Shown one piece after another: positions 1 to 5,161 of a stretch of DNA of 5,172 bases. A model generated the notes under the pieces. It worked only from the letters and a program-made list of their open reading frames with translations. It was not told the DNA's origin and ran no database searches. The translations under genes were made by a program, and so were the position numbers. Where the stretch lies: NCBI GenBank assembly GCA_015491615.1, contig WFVN01000017.1:1-5172 (forward strand). Direction: 5' to 3'. Each line of letters starts with the position of its first letter. The first letter of the stretch is position 1. The stretch is from Gammaproteobacteria bacterium. Lineage in GTDB: Bacteria; Pseudomonadota; Gammaproteobacteria; S012-40.

Positions 1-410
1 GCCACCAGGCCGTTCAACAGGGTCTCGGCGGCCTTTCCGCGCCCCAGGTCCAGGAGCAGGTTGGCCAGGTTGTGGCCGGCCTCCGGGTGGGTGGGGTCTT
101 GATCCAGGACCTCGCGGAAGCAGCGTTCGGCAGCGGGTGCATCGCGGCGGGCGAGGGCGATGGCGCCCAGGCCGTTGAGGGCATGGGGGGCGCCGGGACG
201 GGCCTTCAGGGCACGCCGGTAGTAGGTCTCGGCGCCGTCCAGATCTCCCTCCTGGAGGTGGACCACGGCCAGCAGGTGGAGGGTGTCGAAGTCGTTGGGG
301 GACTGGCCCAGGTGCGCCTCGGCCAAGGCTCGCGCCTGCTCGCGGTGGCCACTCTGGAGGGCGGTGATGGCCTCGCTCAGGGGATGGGAGGGGGGTGCCT
401 GTGTGCTCAT
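1..410 (-). CDS. TPR (tetratricopeptide repeat) protein, N-terminal part, runs off the left edge
   Basis: Read on the minus strand, an uninterrupted frame runs from ATG at 410 to the window edge, giving 136 residues with no stop, so the gene is partial at its C-terminus. The translation is almost wholly helical and Ala/Leu-rich and falls into about four TPR units: roughly residues 10-37, 39-73 (LLAVVHLQEGDLDGAETYYR), 74-107 (LNGLGAIALARRDAPAAERC) and 108 to the edge (HNLANLLLDLGRGKAAETLL). The Leu/Gly/Ala/Pro spacing is typical of the motif. TPRs are protein-protein interaction scaffolds. The missing C-terminus could carry a catalytic domain (sulfotransferase or glycosyltransferase are common TPR partners near flagellar loci), but nothing here shows that. 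No signal peptide or membrane segment is visible. An in-frame ATG at 509 would add 33 residues. I prefer 410 because the extension has only about 50% GC at third positions, against roughly 90% in the body, although neither start has a convincing Shine-Dalgarno. The gene is divergent from fleQ. Confidence 0.82.
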   Translation of the reverse strand, partial: MSTQAPPSHPLSEAITALQSGHREQARALAEAHLGQSPNDFDTLHLLAVVHLQEGDLDGAETYYRRALKARPGAPHALNGLGAIALARRDAPAAERCFREVLDQDPTHPEAGHNLANLLLDLGRGKAAETLLNGLV

Positions 411-423
411 GGTCTGCGTTTCC

Positions 424-439
424 GGTCGATGGGTCGATG
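424..439. repeat. Perfect tandem 8-bp direct repeat (GGTCGATG x2)
   Basis: GGTCGATG occurs twice back to back, 14 bp upstream of the chosen start of the divergent TPR gene. A tandem octamer in a promoter-proximal intergenic region could be a direct-repeat operator, but no regulator can be named and chance or slippage is equally possible. Confidence 0.4.
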
Positions 440-502
440 GGGGAATAGCAGCATCCGTGCCGGTGGGAACCTGAACAGGCGGTCGTCGGGCGTGCCGAAT
501 TT

Positions 503-531
503 TTGACATGCCTGGGGAATGGTGCTTAACT
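503..531 (+). promoter_or_regulatory. Candidate sigma70-type promoter for fleQ
   Basis: A perfect -35 hexamer TTGACA (503-508) is followed after exactly 17 bp by TTAACT (526-531), which matches the -10 consensus at only 3 of 6 positions. It points towards fleQ and would give a leader of about 115 nt before the ATG at 654. fleQ orthologues are generally transcribed by sigma70 rather than by RpoN, which fits. The -10 is weak, so the promoter may need an activator. The -35 also overlaps the alternative upstream ATG (509) of the divergent TPR gene. Confidence 0.45.
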
Positions 532-553
532 GCCGGGTCATAACGATATGAGG

Positions 554-580
554 CCGGGGGCGCGGTAGGGGAGCCCCCGG
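554..580 (+). other. GC-rich stem-loop in the presumed fleQ leader
   Basis: CCGGGGGC (554-561) and GCCCCCGG (573-580) are perfect 8-bp inverted arms around an 11-nt purine-rich loop. No T-tract follows, so it does not look like an intrinsic terminator. It lies about 20-50 nt downstream of the candidate promoter and 73 nt before the fleQ start, where it could affect transcript stability or leader folding. Confidence 0.5.
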
Positions 581-581
581 G

Positions 582-595
582 CCATCCAGGGATGG
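582..595 (+). other. Second small hairpin in the fleQ leader carrying a CsrA/RsmA-like GGA motif
   Basis: CCATC (582-586) and GATGG (591-595) pair around a CAGG tetraloop, immediately after the first hairpin. The stretch CCAGGGATGG (586-595) matches the CsrA/RsmA high-affinity consensus ACARGGAUGU at 8 of 10 positions. CsrA prefers GGA in a hairpin loop, whereas here the GGA sits at the loop-stem boundary. The binding role is inference. Confidence 0.3.
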
Positions 596-653
596 GGGAG
601 GGGTGCCTCGGGACGGGCAAACGCGCGAACTATCGGAAAACGAGGGAGAGCCC

Positions 654-2126
654 ATGTCCTCTGCGAAGAACACCGTGTTAGTGATCGAGGATGACGCCCA
701 GAAGCGTCACGCCTATCGTTCCATCCTGGATTTCATCGACCAACCCGCCCGCGTGTCGGACAGTGGCCACTGGAAGGAGGCCCTGCAGGACAATCCGGAC
801 ATGGCGGCGGTGATCCTCGGCGAGTGCGGCAGTCCCGAGCGGACCATGAAGGTGTTTCGTGCCATCCGCGAGCGGGATGGACGCCTGCCCATCATCAAAC
901 TGATCCCCAAGGGCGGGGAGTTCGATCCGGGTGAGGAGTTGGAGGAGGGGGCTTTCACTTGTCTGGAACTCCCTTTGCGTTACGTGCGTCTCACCGACGC
1001 GGTACACCAAGCCATTGTCTTTCGCAACGCCAAGGACCAGCAGGCCGCCGGTCCCCGTTCCCCCGAGCTGTTCCGTTCTCTGGTGGGCAACAGTCGTGCC
1101 ATCCGCAAGGTGCGGGAGATGATGGCGCAGGTGGCCGATTCCGAGGCGACGGTGCTCATCCTCGGCGAGTCGGGCACCGGCAAGGAAGTGGTGGCACGAA
1201 ATCTCCACTACCACTCCAAGCGCCGCAACCGTCCTTTCGTACCGGTGAACTGCGGGGCCATCCCCGGTGACCTGCTGGAGTCGGAGCTGTTCGGGCATGA
1301 GAAAGGGGCTTTCACCGGTGCCATCAGCGCCCGTCAGGGGCGCTTCGAGTTGGCCGAGGGAGGTACTCTATTCCTGGACGAGATCGGCGACATGAGTCTC
1401 ACCATGCAGGTGAAGCTCCTGCGGGTGTTGCAGGAGCGCACCTTCGAGCGAGTCGGTTCCAACAAGACGCAGAAGGCCAACGTGCGCATCATCGCCGCCA
1501 CCCATCGCAATCTCGAGGAGCAGATCCGCGCGGGCAAGTTCCGAGAAGACCTCTTCTACCGCCTCAACGTCTTCCCCATCGAGATGCCGCCCCTGCGCGA
1601 ACGCCTCGATGACATCCCCCTGCTGGTGAACGAGCTCATCGCCCGCCTGGAGGCGGAGAAGCGTGGTTCCGTGCGCCTCACTCCGGCGGCCATGATGGCC
1701 CTGTGCCAGTACCGCTGGCCGGGCAACGTGCGCGAACTGGCCAACCTCATCGAGCGTCTGGTCATCATGTATCCCTACCAGGTGGTGGATCTCAAGGACC
1801 TGCCGGAAAAGTTCCAGCCGGTCGGCGGTCGGCCTTCCGAAGAGGCGGAGGCCATCGTCGCCAGCAGTGGCCTGCCGGACCTGCCCAGCTATTACGAAGG
1901 TGAGCGCCATCCGCCGCGCCTGCCGCGCGAGGGTCTGGACCTCAAGGAGCACCTCTCCAAGGTGGAAGTGGATCTCATCCGCCAGGCCCTGGAGGAGGCC
2001 GACGGCGTCGTCGCCCATGCCGCCAAGCGTCTGCGCATGCGCCGCACCACCCTGGTGGAGAAGCTGCGCAAGTATGGGCTCCAGCGTCCCGGCCAGGCGC
2101 AGCGGGAAGAAGCGTCAAATGCTTGA
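654..2126 (+). CDS. fleQ: FleQ/FlrA, flagellar master regulator (sigma54 enhancer-binding protein)
   Basis: A 490-residue sigma54-dependent activator, the usual FleQ length. It acts in the cytoplasm at the top of the polar flagellar cascade and, in pseudomonads, also controls exopolysaccharide genes in response to c-di-GMP. Residues 1-120 form a receiver-like FleQ domain with Gly (in ILGEC, about residue 56) where the phospho-acceptor Asp should be, so it is not expected to be phosphorylated. The AAA+ domain follows: LFRS linker at 139-142, Walker A GESGTGKE at 171-178, GAFTGA sigma54-contact loop at 218-223, Walker B GGTLFLDE at 236-243. A Fis-type helix-turn-helix lies at about 456-475 (AAKRLRMRRTTLVEKLRKYG). 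Arg141, Lys177, Arg182, Asn183, Glu327 and Arg331 align at a constant offset of 3 with P. aeruginosa FleQ R144, K180, R185, N186, E330 and R334, known c-di-GMP or ATP contacts. The ATG at 654 is preferred over an in-frame GTG at 603: it has GAGGGAGAG at 642-650 upstream and begins directly with the receiver domain. Confidence 0.96.
   Translation: MSSAKNTVLVIEDDAQKRHAYRSILDFIDQPARVSDSGHWKEALQDNPDMAAVILGECGSPERTMKVFRAIRERDGRLPIIKLIPKGGEFDPGEELEEGAFTCLELPLRYVRLTDAVHQAIVFRNAKDQQAAGPRSPELFRSLVGNSRAIRKVREMMAQVADSEATVLILGESGTGKEVVARNLHYHSKRRNRPFVPVNCGAIPGDLLESELFGHEKGAFTGAISARQGRFELAEGGTLFLDEIGDMSLTMQVKLLRVLQERTFERVGSNKTQKANVRIIAATHRNLEEQIRAGKFREDLFYRLNVFPIEMPPLRERLDDIPLLVNELIARLEAEKRGSVRLTPAAMMALCQYRWPGNVRELANLIERLVIMYPYQVVDLKDLPEKFQPVGGRPSEEAEAIVASSGLPDLPSYYEGERHPPRLPREGLDLKEHLSKVEVDLIRQALEEADGVVAHAAKRLRMRRTTLVEKLRKYGLQRPGQAQREEASNA
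1532..1577 (+). repeat. 46-bp near-identical segment shared by fleQ and fleR (copy in fleQ)
   Basis: This stretch of the fleQ AAA+ domain (encoding GKFREDLFYRLNVFP) matches 4279-4324 in fleR at 44 of 46 bases by my reading. It reflects a conserved enhancer-binding-protein motif with shared codon choice. A second shared segment, identical over 25 bases (1711-1735 and 4458-4482), encodes the WPGNVRE region. Confidence 0.7.
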
Positions 2127-2127
2127 C
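2114..2127. promoter_or_regulatory. Candidate FleQ-binding box overlapping the fleQ stop codon
   Basis: GTCAAATGCTTGAC is a perfect palindrome with GTCAA/TTGAC arms around a 4-bp centre. It has the same length and arms as the Pseudomonas FleQ box (consensus close to GTCAATAAATTGAC); only the A/T-rich centre differs. It spans the last fleQ codons and the TGA at 2124-2126 and lies 52 bp upstream of the -24 element of the fleS promoter, a normal distance for an enhancer site of a bacterial enhancer-binding protein. The palindrome is seen directly; binding by FleQ is inferred. Confidence 0.65.
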
Positions 2128-2178
2128 GTGACGCCCTGCGAGGTTTTTCAAGTGTATGATCTGAAAGGATAAAAGTCG

Positions 2179-2194
2179 GGGCACGCTTCTTGCT
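2179..2194 (+). promoter_or_regulatory. Sigma54 (RpoN) -24/-12 promoter of fleSR
   Basis: GGGCACG-CTTC-TTGCT matches the consensus TGGCACG-N4-TTGCW at every position except the first (G for T). The invariant GG (2180-2181) and GC (2192-2193) are separated by the required 10 bp. Transcription should begin about 10-12 bp after the GC, near 2204, giving a leader of about 40 nt for fleS. FleQ-dependent RpoN transcription of fleSR is established in Pseudomonas, and flrBC is the equivalent in Vibrio, so position and context agree. Confidence 0.88.
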
Positions 2195-2207
2195 CCCTCC
2201 CCTCCTG

Positions 2208-2229
2208 CCCGCGGACATGGGGTCCCGGG
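2208..2229 (+). other. Stem-loop in the fleS leader just before its ribosome-binding site
   Basis: CCCG (2208-2211) and GGAC (2213-2216), with C2212 bulged, pair with GTCC (2222-2225) and CGGG (2226-2229) around the 5-nt loop ATGGG. The resulting 8-bp stem begins a few bases after the predicted transcription start and ends 3 bases before the Shine-Dalgarno. It is not a terminator because no T-run follows. It may stabilise the 5' end or keep the ribosome-binding site open. Confidence 0.45.
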
Positions 2230-2232
2230 AGG

Positions 2233-2239
2233 AAGGAGG
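2233..2239 (+). promoter_or_regulatory. Strong Shine-Dalgarno that fixes the GTG start of fleS
   Basis: AAGGAGG, a near-perfect anti-16S complement, ends 5 bases before GTG at 2245. No ATG competes nearby in the same frame, so the site decides the unusual GTG start. Flanking GGA triplets (2228-2230, 2231-2233, 2235-2237) make this leader rich in motifs that CsrA/RsmA-type regulators recognise, but that regulation is only a possibility. Confidence 0.8.
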
Positions 2240-2244
2240 GAAGC

Positions 2245-3453
2245 GTGTCCGTATCCATTCACGAACTCACCAGTCCCGACCCGGATCCCGCCGCGGTGAA
2301 GGAGCTGGAACAGGCGTTCCAGACCTTCACCCGGCTCTCCGACCAGCTCGATCGTTCCTACCGCGTCCTCGAACGGTGCATCCAGGACCTCACCGGCCAG
2401 CTCCACGATGCCCACAGCGCGCGCCTGGAGGAACTGGCGGAGAAGGAACGCCTGGCCGCGCGCCTCTCGCGCCTGCTCACTGCCCTGCCGGCCGGAGTCG
2501 TCCTCATCAACGGCGCCGGCGTCATCGAGGAATGCAATCCGGCGGCGGTGGACCTCCTGGGCGAGCCCCTGCAGGGGGAGTTGTGGCGGGAGGTCATCGC
2601 CCGCGCCTTCAGCGACGACGGCGAGGGGCAGGCGGTGCGCCTGCGCGACGGCCGCCTGGCCGGCATCTCCACCTGCCCCTTGGGGGACGAGCCTGGGCAG
2701 ATCGTCCTCCTCATGGACGTCACCGAGACGCACGCTCTGCAGCGCGCCCTGGCCCACCACCAGCGCCTCTCGGCCATGGGCGAGATGGCCGCCCGCTTGG
2801 CACACCAGGTCCGCACCCCCCTGGCCTCCGCCATGCTCTACGGCGGGCAGCTCCAAAACCCACGCCTGGCACCGGCCCGCCGCATCGAAGCGGTGGATAA
2901 GCTCCTCGCCCAACTCAAGCACCTGGAGCGGGTGGTGGAGGACATGCTCGCCTTTGCCCGCGACGGTCTGGATAGGGGGGAGACCTTCACGCTCGCCGCC
3001 TGGATGGACGACCTGCGTAGTGCCTGCGCCGGCCTCCTGCGGGAGAACGGCGGTCGCCTGGCCATCGGCGATTTGCCCGAGGTCGTCCTGCGCGGTAACC
3101 GCGGCGCCCTCACCGGCGCTCTGGAGAACCTGGTGGCCAACGGCATCCAGGCGGGCGGCCCCGGATCCACCGTCACCCTGACGGTGCGGGTACTGCCCGA
3201 CCAGGCCGGATCGGCCCTCGAACTGCGCCTATGCGACGAAGGCCCGGGCATCCCGCCCGAGTTGGTCGAGCGCGTCTTCGAACCCTTCTTCACCACCCGC
3301 GAACGGGGCACGGGCCTGGGATTGGCGGTGGTCCAGTCGGTGATCCGCGCCCACGGCGGTGCCGTTTGGGTCGATGGTAGCCACCGGCCCGGCGCCTGTT
3401 TCGTCATCCGCCTGCCCCTCCCGGGCAGTCAAGGGAGAACGACCCATGAGTGA
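2245..3453 (+). CDS. fleS: FleS/FlrB, soluble flagellar sensor histidine kinase
   Basis: A 402-residue cytoplasmic two-component kinase that should autophosphorylate and pass phosphate to FleR, the class III step of the polar flagellar hierarchy. Order of parts: an N-terminal helical, coiled-coil-like region (about 17-75); a PAS domain (about 76-165, GVVLINGAGVIEECNPAA near its start); a HisKA dimerisation domain with the phospho-acceptor His187 in AHQVRTPL; and an HATPase domain with N-box ENLVANGIQA (294-303), G1 DEGPGIP (331-337), F-box FEPFFTT (345-351) and G2 GTGLGL (355-360). All catalytic boxes are intact. There is no membrane segment or signal peptide, as expected for FleS, whose input signal is internal and possibly linked to assembly of the flagellar base. 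It starts at GTG behind AAGGAGG, is driven by the sigma54 promoter at 2179-2194, and its last 8 bases overlap the start of fleR, implying translational coupling. Confidence 0.96.
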   Translation: MSVSIHELTSPDPDPAAVKELEQAFQTFTRLSDQLDRSYRVLERCIQDLTGQLHDAHSARLEELAEKERLAARLSRLLTALPAGVVLINGAGVIEECNPAAVDLLGEPLQGELWREVIARAFSDDGEGQAVRLRDGRLAGISTCPLGDEPGQIVLLMDVTETHALQRALAHHQRLSAMGEMAARLAHQVRTPLASAMLYGGQLQNPRLAPARRIEAVDKLLAQLKHLERVVEDMLAFARDGLDRGETFTLAAWMDDLRSACAGLLRENGGRLAIGDLPEVVLRGNRGALTGALENLVANGIQAGGPGSTVTLTVRVLPDQAGSALELRLCDEGPGIPPELVERVFEPFFTTRERGTGLGLAVVQSVIRAHGGAVWVDGSHRPGACFVIRLPLPGSQGRTTHE

Positions 3454-4801
3454 ACCCACGCTCCTCATCGTCGAGGACGACACCGACCTGCGCGAGGCCC
3501 TGCGGGACATCCTCGAACAGTCCGGCCATAGGGTCCTGGAGGCGGCCAACGGCCACGCGGCCTTGGAACGCATCCGTAGCGAGGCCCCGGACATGGTCAT
3601 TTCCGACGTGCAGATGGAGGGCATGGACGGCCATGCCCTGCTGCGTCACGTCAAGCGTCTCCAGCCCGACCTGCCGGTGGTCCTCATCACCGCCTTCGGG
3701 TCGGTGGAGAAGGCGGTGGAGGCCATGCGCGAGGGGGCGGTGGACTACCTGGTCAAGCCCTTCGAGGCCGAGGTCCTGGTGCACATGGTGAGCCGCTACG
3801 CCCAGCGCCAGGCGGTCGCCGGCGAGCTCATCGCCGAGGATCCGGCCTCGCGCCGCCTGGCCGCCCTGGCCCGGCGGGTGGCCACCTCCGACGCCACCGT
3901 GCTCATCACCGGCGAGAGCGGCTCCGGCAAGGAAGTTTTCGCCCGCTACATCCACAACCACTCACCCCGCGCCGACCAGCCTTTCGTCGCCATCAACTGC
4001 GCCGCCATCCCCGAGAACATGCTCGAAGCGGTGTTGTTCGGCTACGAGAAGGGGGCCTTCACCGGTGCCTACAAGGCCTGCCCCGGCAAGTTCGAGCAGG
4101 CCAACGGCGGCACCCTCCTGCTGGACGAGATCTCCGAGATGGACCTGGGCCTGCAGGCCAAGCTGTTGCGCGTCCTCCAGGAGCGGGAGGTGGAGCGTCT
4201 TGGGGGCAACAAGCTCATCCCCTTGGACGTGCGCGTGCTGGCCACCTCCAACCGCGACATGCGTCGCACCGTCCGGGAGGGCAAGTTCCGCGAAGACCTC
4301 TACTACCGCCTCAACGTCTTCCCCCTCGCCCTGCTCCCGCTGCGCGAACGTCCCGGCGACATCCTCCCCCTGGCGCGCCATCTCCTGGCCCGCCACGCCG
4401 GCGGGCACGGCCCGGTGCCCGAATTCACCCCCGAGGCGGAGGCGGCGCTCCTCGCCCACCGCTGGCCGGGCAACGTGCGCGAGCTGGACAACGTCGTCCA
4501 GCGGGCCCTGATCCTGCATGCCGACGGGGTGATCCGCCCGGCCGACCTGCTTTTCGAGACGGCCGAGGGCCTGCCCGACGAACCCGAGCGCGAGGCGCCG
4601 GCGGTCACCGCGCCGCGCGGCGGCCGCCTCGGCGAGACCCTGCGCTCGCGCGAGTTCCGCCTCATCCTGGAAGCCCTGGAGGAAGGGGGCGGCAGCCGCA
4701 AGTTCGCCGCCGAGAAACTGGGCATCAGCCAACGCACCCTGCGCTACAAACTGGCCCGCATGCGCGAGGCGGGGATCGACGTCCCCGCCCCCAGCCACTG
4801 A
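3446..4801 (+). CDS. fleR: FleR/FlrC, sigma54-dependent flagellar response regulator
   Basis: A 451-residue NtrC-family response regulator, the partner of FleS; phosphorylated FleR activates RpoN promoters of hook, rod and basal-body genes. The receiver domain (about 1-115) is complete: acidic pair Asp11/Asp12, phospho-acceptor Asp54, switch Thr82 and Lys104 in YLVKPF. This contrasts with the degenerate receiver of FleQ. The AAA+ domain has Walker A GESGSGKE (156-163), GAFTGA (203-208) and Walker B GGTLLLDE (221-228), followed by WPGNVREL (340-347). The C-terminal Fis-type helix-turn-helix is at about 418-441 (AAEKLGISQRTLRYKLARMR). The start at 3446 is chosen over an in-frame GTG at 3359: AAGGGAGA (3431-3438) precedes it by 7 bases and the protein opens directly with the receiver strand. 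The first 8 bases overlap the end of fleS. fliE follows after 11 bp. Confidence 0.96.
   Translation: MSEPTLLIVEDDTDLREALRDILEQSGHRVLEAANGHAALERIRSEAPDMVISDVQMEGMDGHALLRHVKRLQPDLPVVLITAFGSVEKAVEAMREGAVDYLVKPFEAEVLVHMVSRYAQRQAVAGELIAEDPASRRLAALARRVATSDATVLITGESGSGKEVFARYIHNHSPRADQPFVAINCAAIPENMLEAVLFGYEKGAFTGAYKACPGKFEQANGGTLLLDEISEMDLGLQAKLLRVLQEREVERLGGNKLIPLDVRVLATSNRDMRRTVREGKFREDLYYRLNVFPLALLPLRERPGDILPLARHLLARHAGGHGPVPEFTPEAEAALLAHRWPGNVRELDNVVQRALILHADGVIRPADLLFETAEGLPDEPEREAPAVTAPRGGRLGETLRSREFRLILEALEEGGGSRKFAAEKLGISQRTLRYKLARMREAGIDVPAPSH
4279..4324 (+). repeat. 46-bp near-identical segment shared by fleQ and fleR (copy in fleR)
   Basis: The partner of the 1532-1577 segment, in the same orientation about 2.7 kb downstream. 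Protein conservation explains most of the identity, but synonymous sites also agree, so codon bias or past gene conversion between the paralogues contributes. Confidence 0.7.
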
Positions 4802-4812
4802 GGAGGATCGCC

Positions 4813-5133
4813 ATGACCGAGACCGACGTCCTGCGCATGATCTCCCAGCTTCGCCAGAGCAACGGCCTCGCCGAGATCACCCGGCCGCAGCCGGCGAAGC
4901 CCGCCGACAGCCCCGAGTTCGCCGACCTGTTCAAACAGGCGGTGCGGGCGGTGAACGAGGCACAGAAGGAATCCGAGAGCTTGAAGAAGGCCTTCGAGAT
5001 GGGCGATCCACAGGTGAGCCTGCCGGAGGTGATGGTCGCTTCGCAGAAGGCCAAGGTCTCCTTCGAGGCCATGATGGAGATACGCAACAAACTCCTCGAG
5101 GCCTACCGTGAAGTGATGCAGATGCAAGTCTGA
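4813..5133 (+). CDS. fliE: FliE, flagellar MS-ring/rod junction protein
   Basis: A 106-residue protein of typical FliE length. FliE sits between the MS ring (FliF) and the proximal rod, is exported by the flagellar type III system, and is needed early in rod assembly. The C-terminal half is the family signature: DPQVSLPEVMVASQKAKVSF at about residues 57-76, followed by a long amphipathic helix ending in MQMQV. The N-terminus is variable and polar, with no signal peptide, as expected for a type III substrate. AGGAGG (4801-4806) overlaps the last base of the fleR stop codon and is spaced 6 bases from the ATG, tying fliE translation closely to the end of fleR. I see no sigma54 element in the gap or the last ~150 bases of fleR, so fliE is likely co-transcribed with fleSR, though a more distant promoter inside fleR cannot be excluded. 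Confidence 0.96.
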   Translation: MTETDVLRMISQLRQSNGLAEITRPQPAKPADSPEFADLFKQAVRAVNEAQKESESLKKAFEMGDPQVSLPEVMVASQKAKVSFEAMMEIRNKLLEAYREVMQMQV

Positions 5134-5161
5134 TCCCCCCACTCAGCCCTGACGAGGAACC

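Noticed and set aside
520..534. Possible sigma54 site (TGGTGCTTAACTGCC) upstream of fleQ
   Set aside because: The GG and GC elements are separated by 9 instead of 10 bp and other positions fit poorly.
551..600. Intrinsic terminator between the TPR gene and fleQ
   Set aside because: The stem-loop has no following T-tract on either strand, and the genes diverge, so no terminator is expected.
603..653. Upstream in-frame GTG that would add 17 residues to FleQ
   Set aside because: No Shine-Dalgarno fits the GTG, the extra residues resemble no FleQ N-terminus, and ATG 654 has a good purine-rich site and begins directly at the receiver domain.
1368..2018. Long minus-strand open frames opposite fleQ, fleS and fleR
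   Set aside because: They are antisense shadows of GC-rich genes: low-complexity composition, no domain features, and the plus-strand genes are unambiguous.
2155..2160. TATGAT as a sigma70 -10 for fleS
   Set aside because: No acceptable -35 lies 16-18 bp upstream; the TTGACG at 2123-2128 is 26 bp away and is better explained as part of the palindrome.
3359..3445. In-frame GTG extension of FleR by 29 residues inside fleS
   Set aside because: It lies wholly within the conserved end of the fleS ATPase domain, while ATG 3446 has AAGGGAGA at good spacing and starts the receiver fold.
4158..4173. Possible internal sigma54 site in fleR (GG...TTGC)
   Set aside because: It keeps the GG and TTGC spacing but lacks the CACG bases, lies in the conserved AAA+ coding region and is far from fliE.
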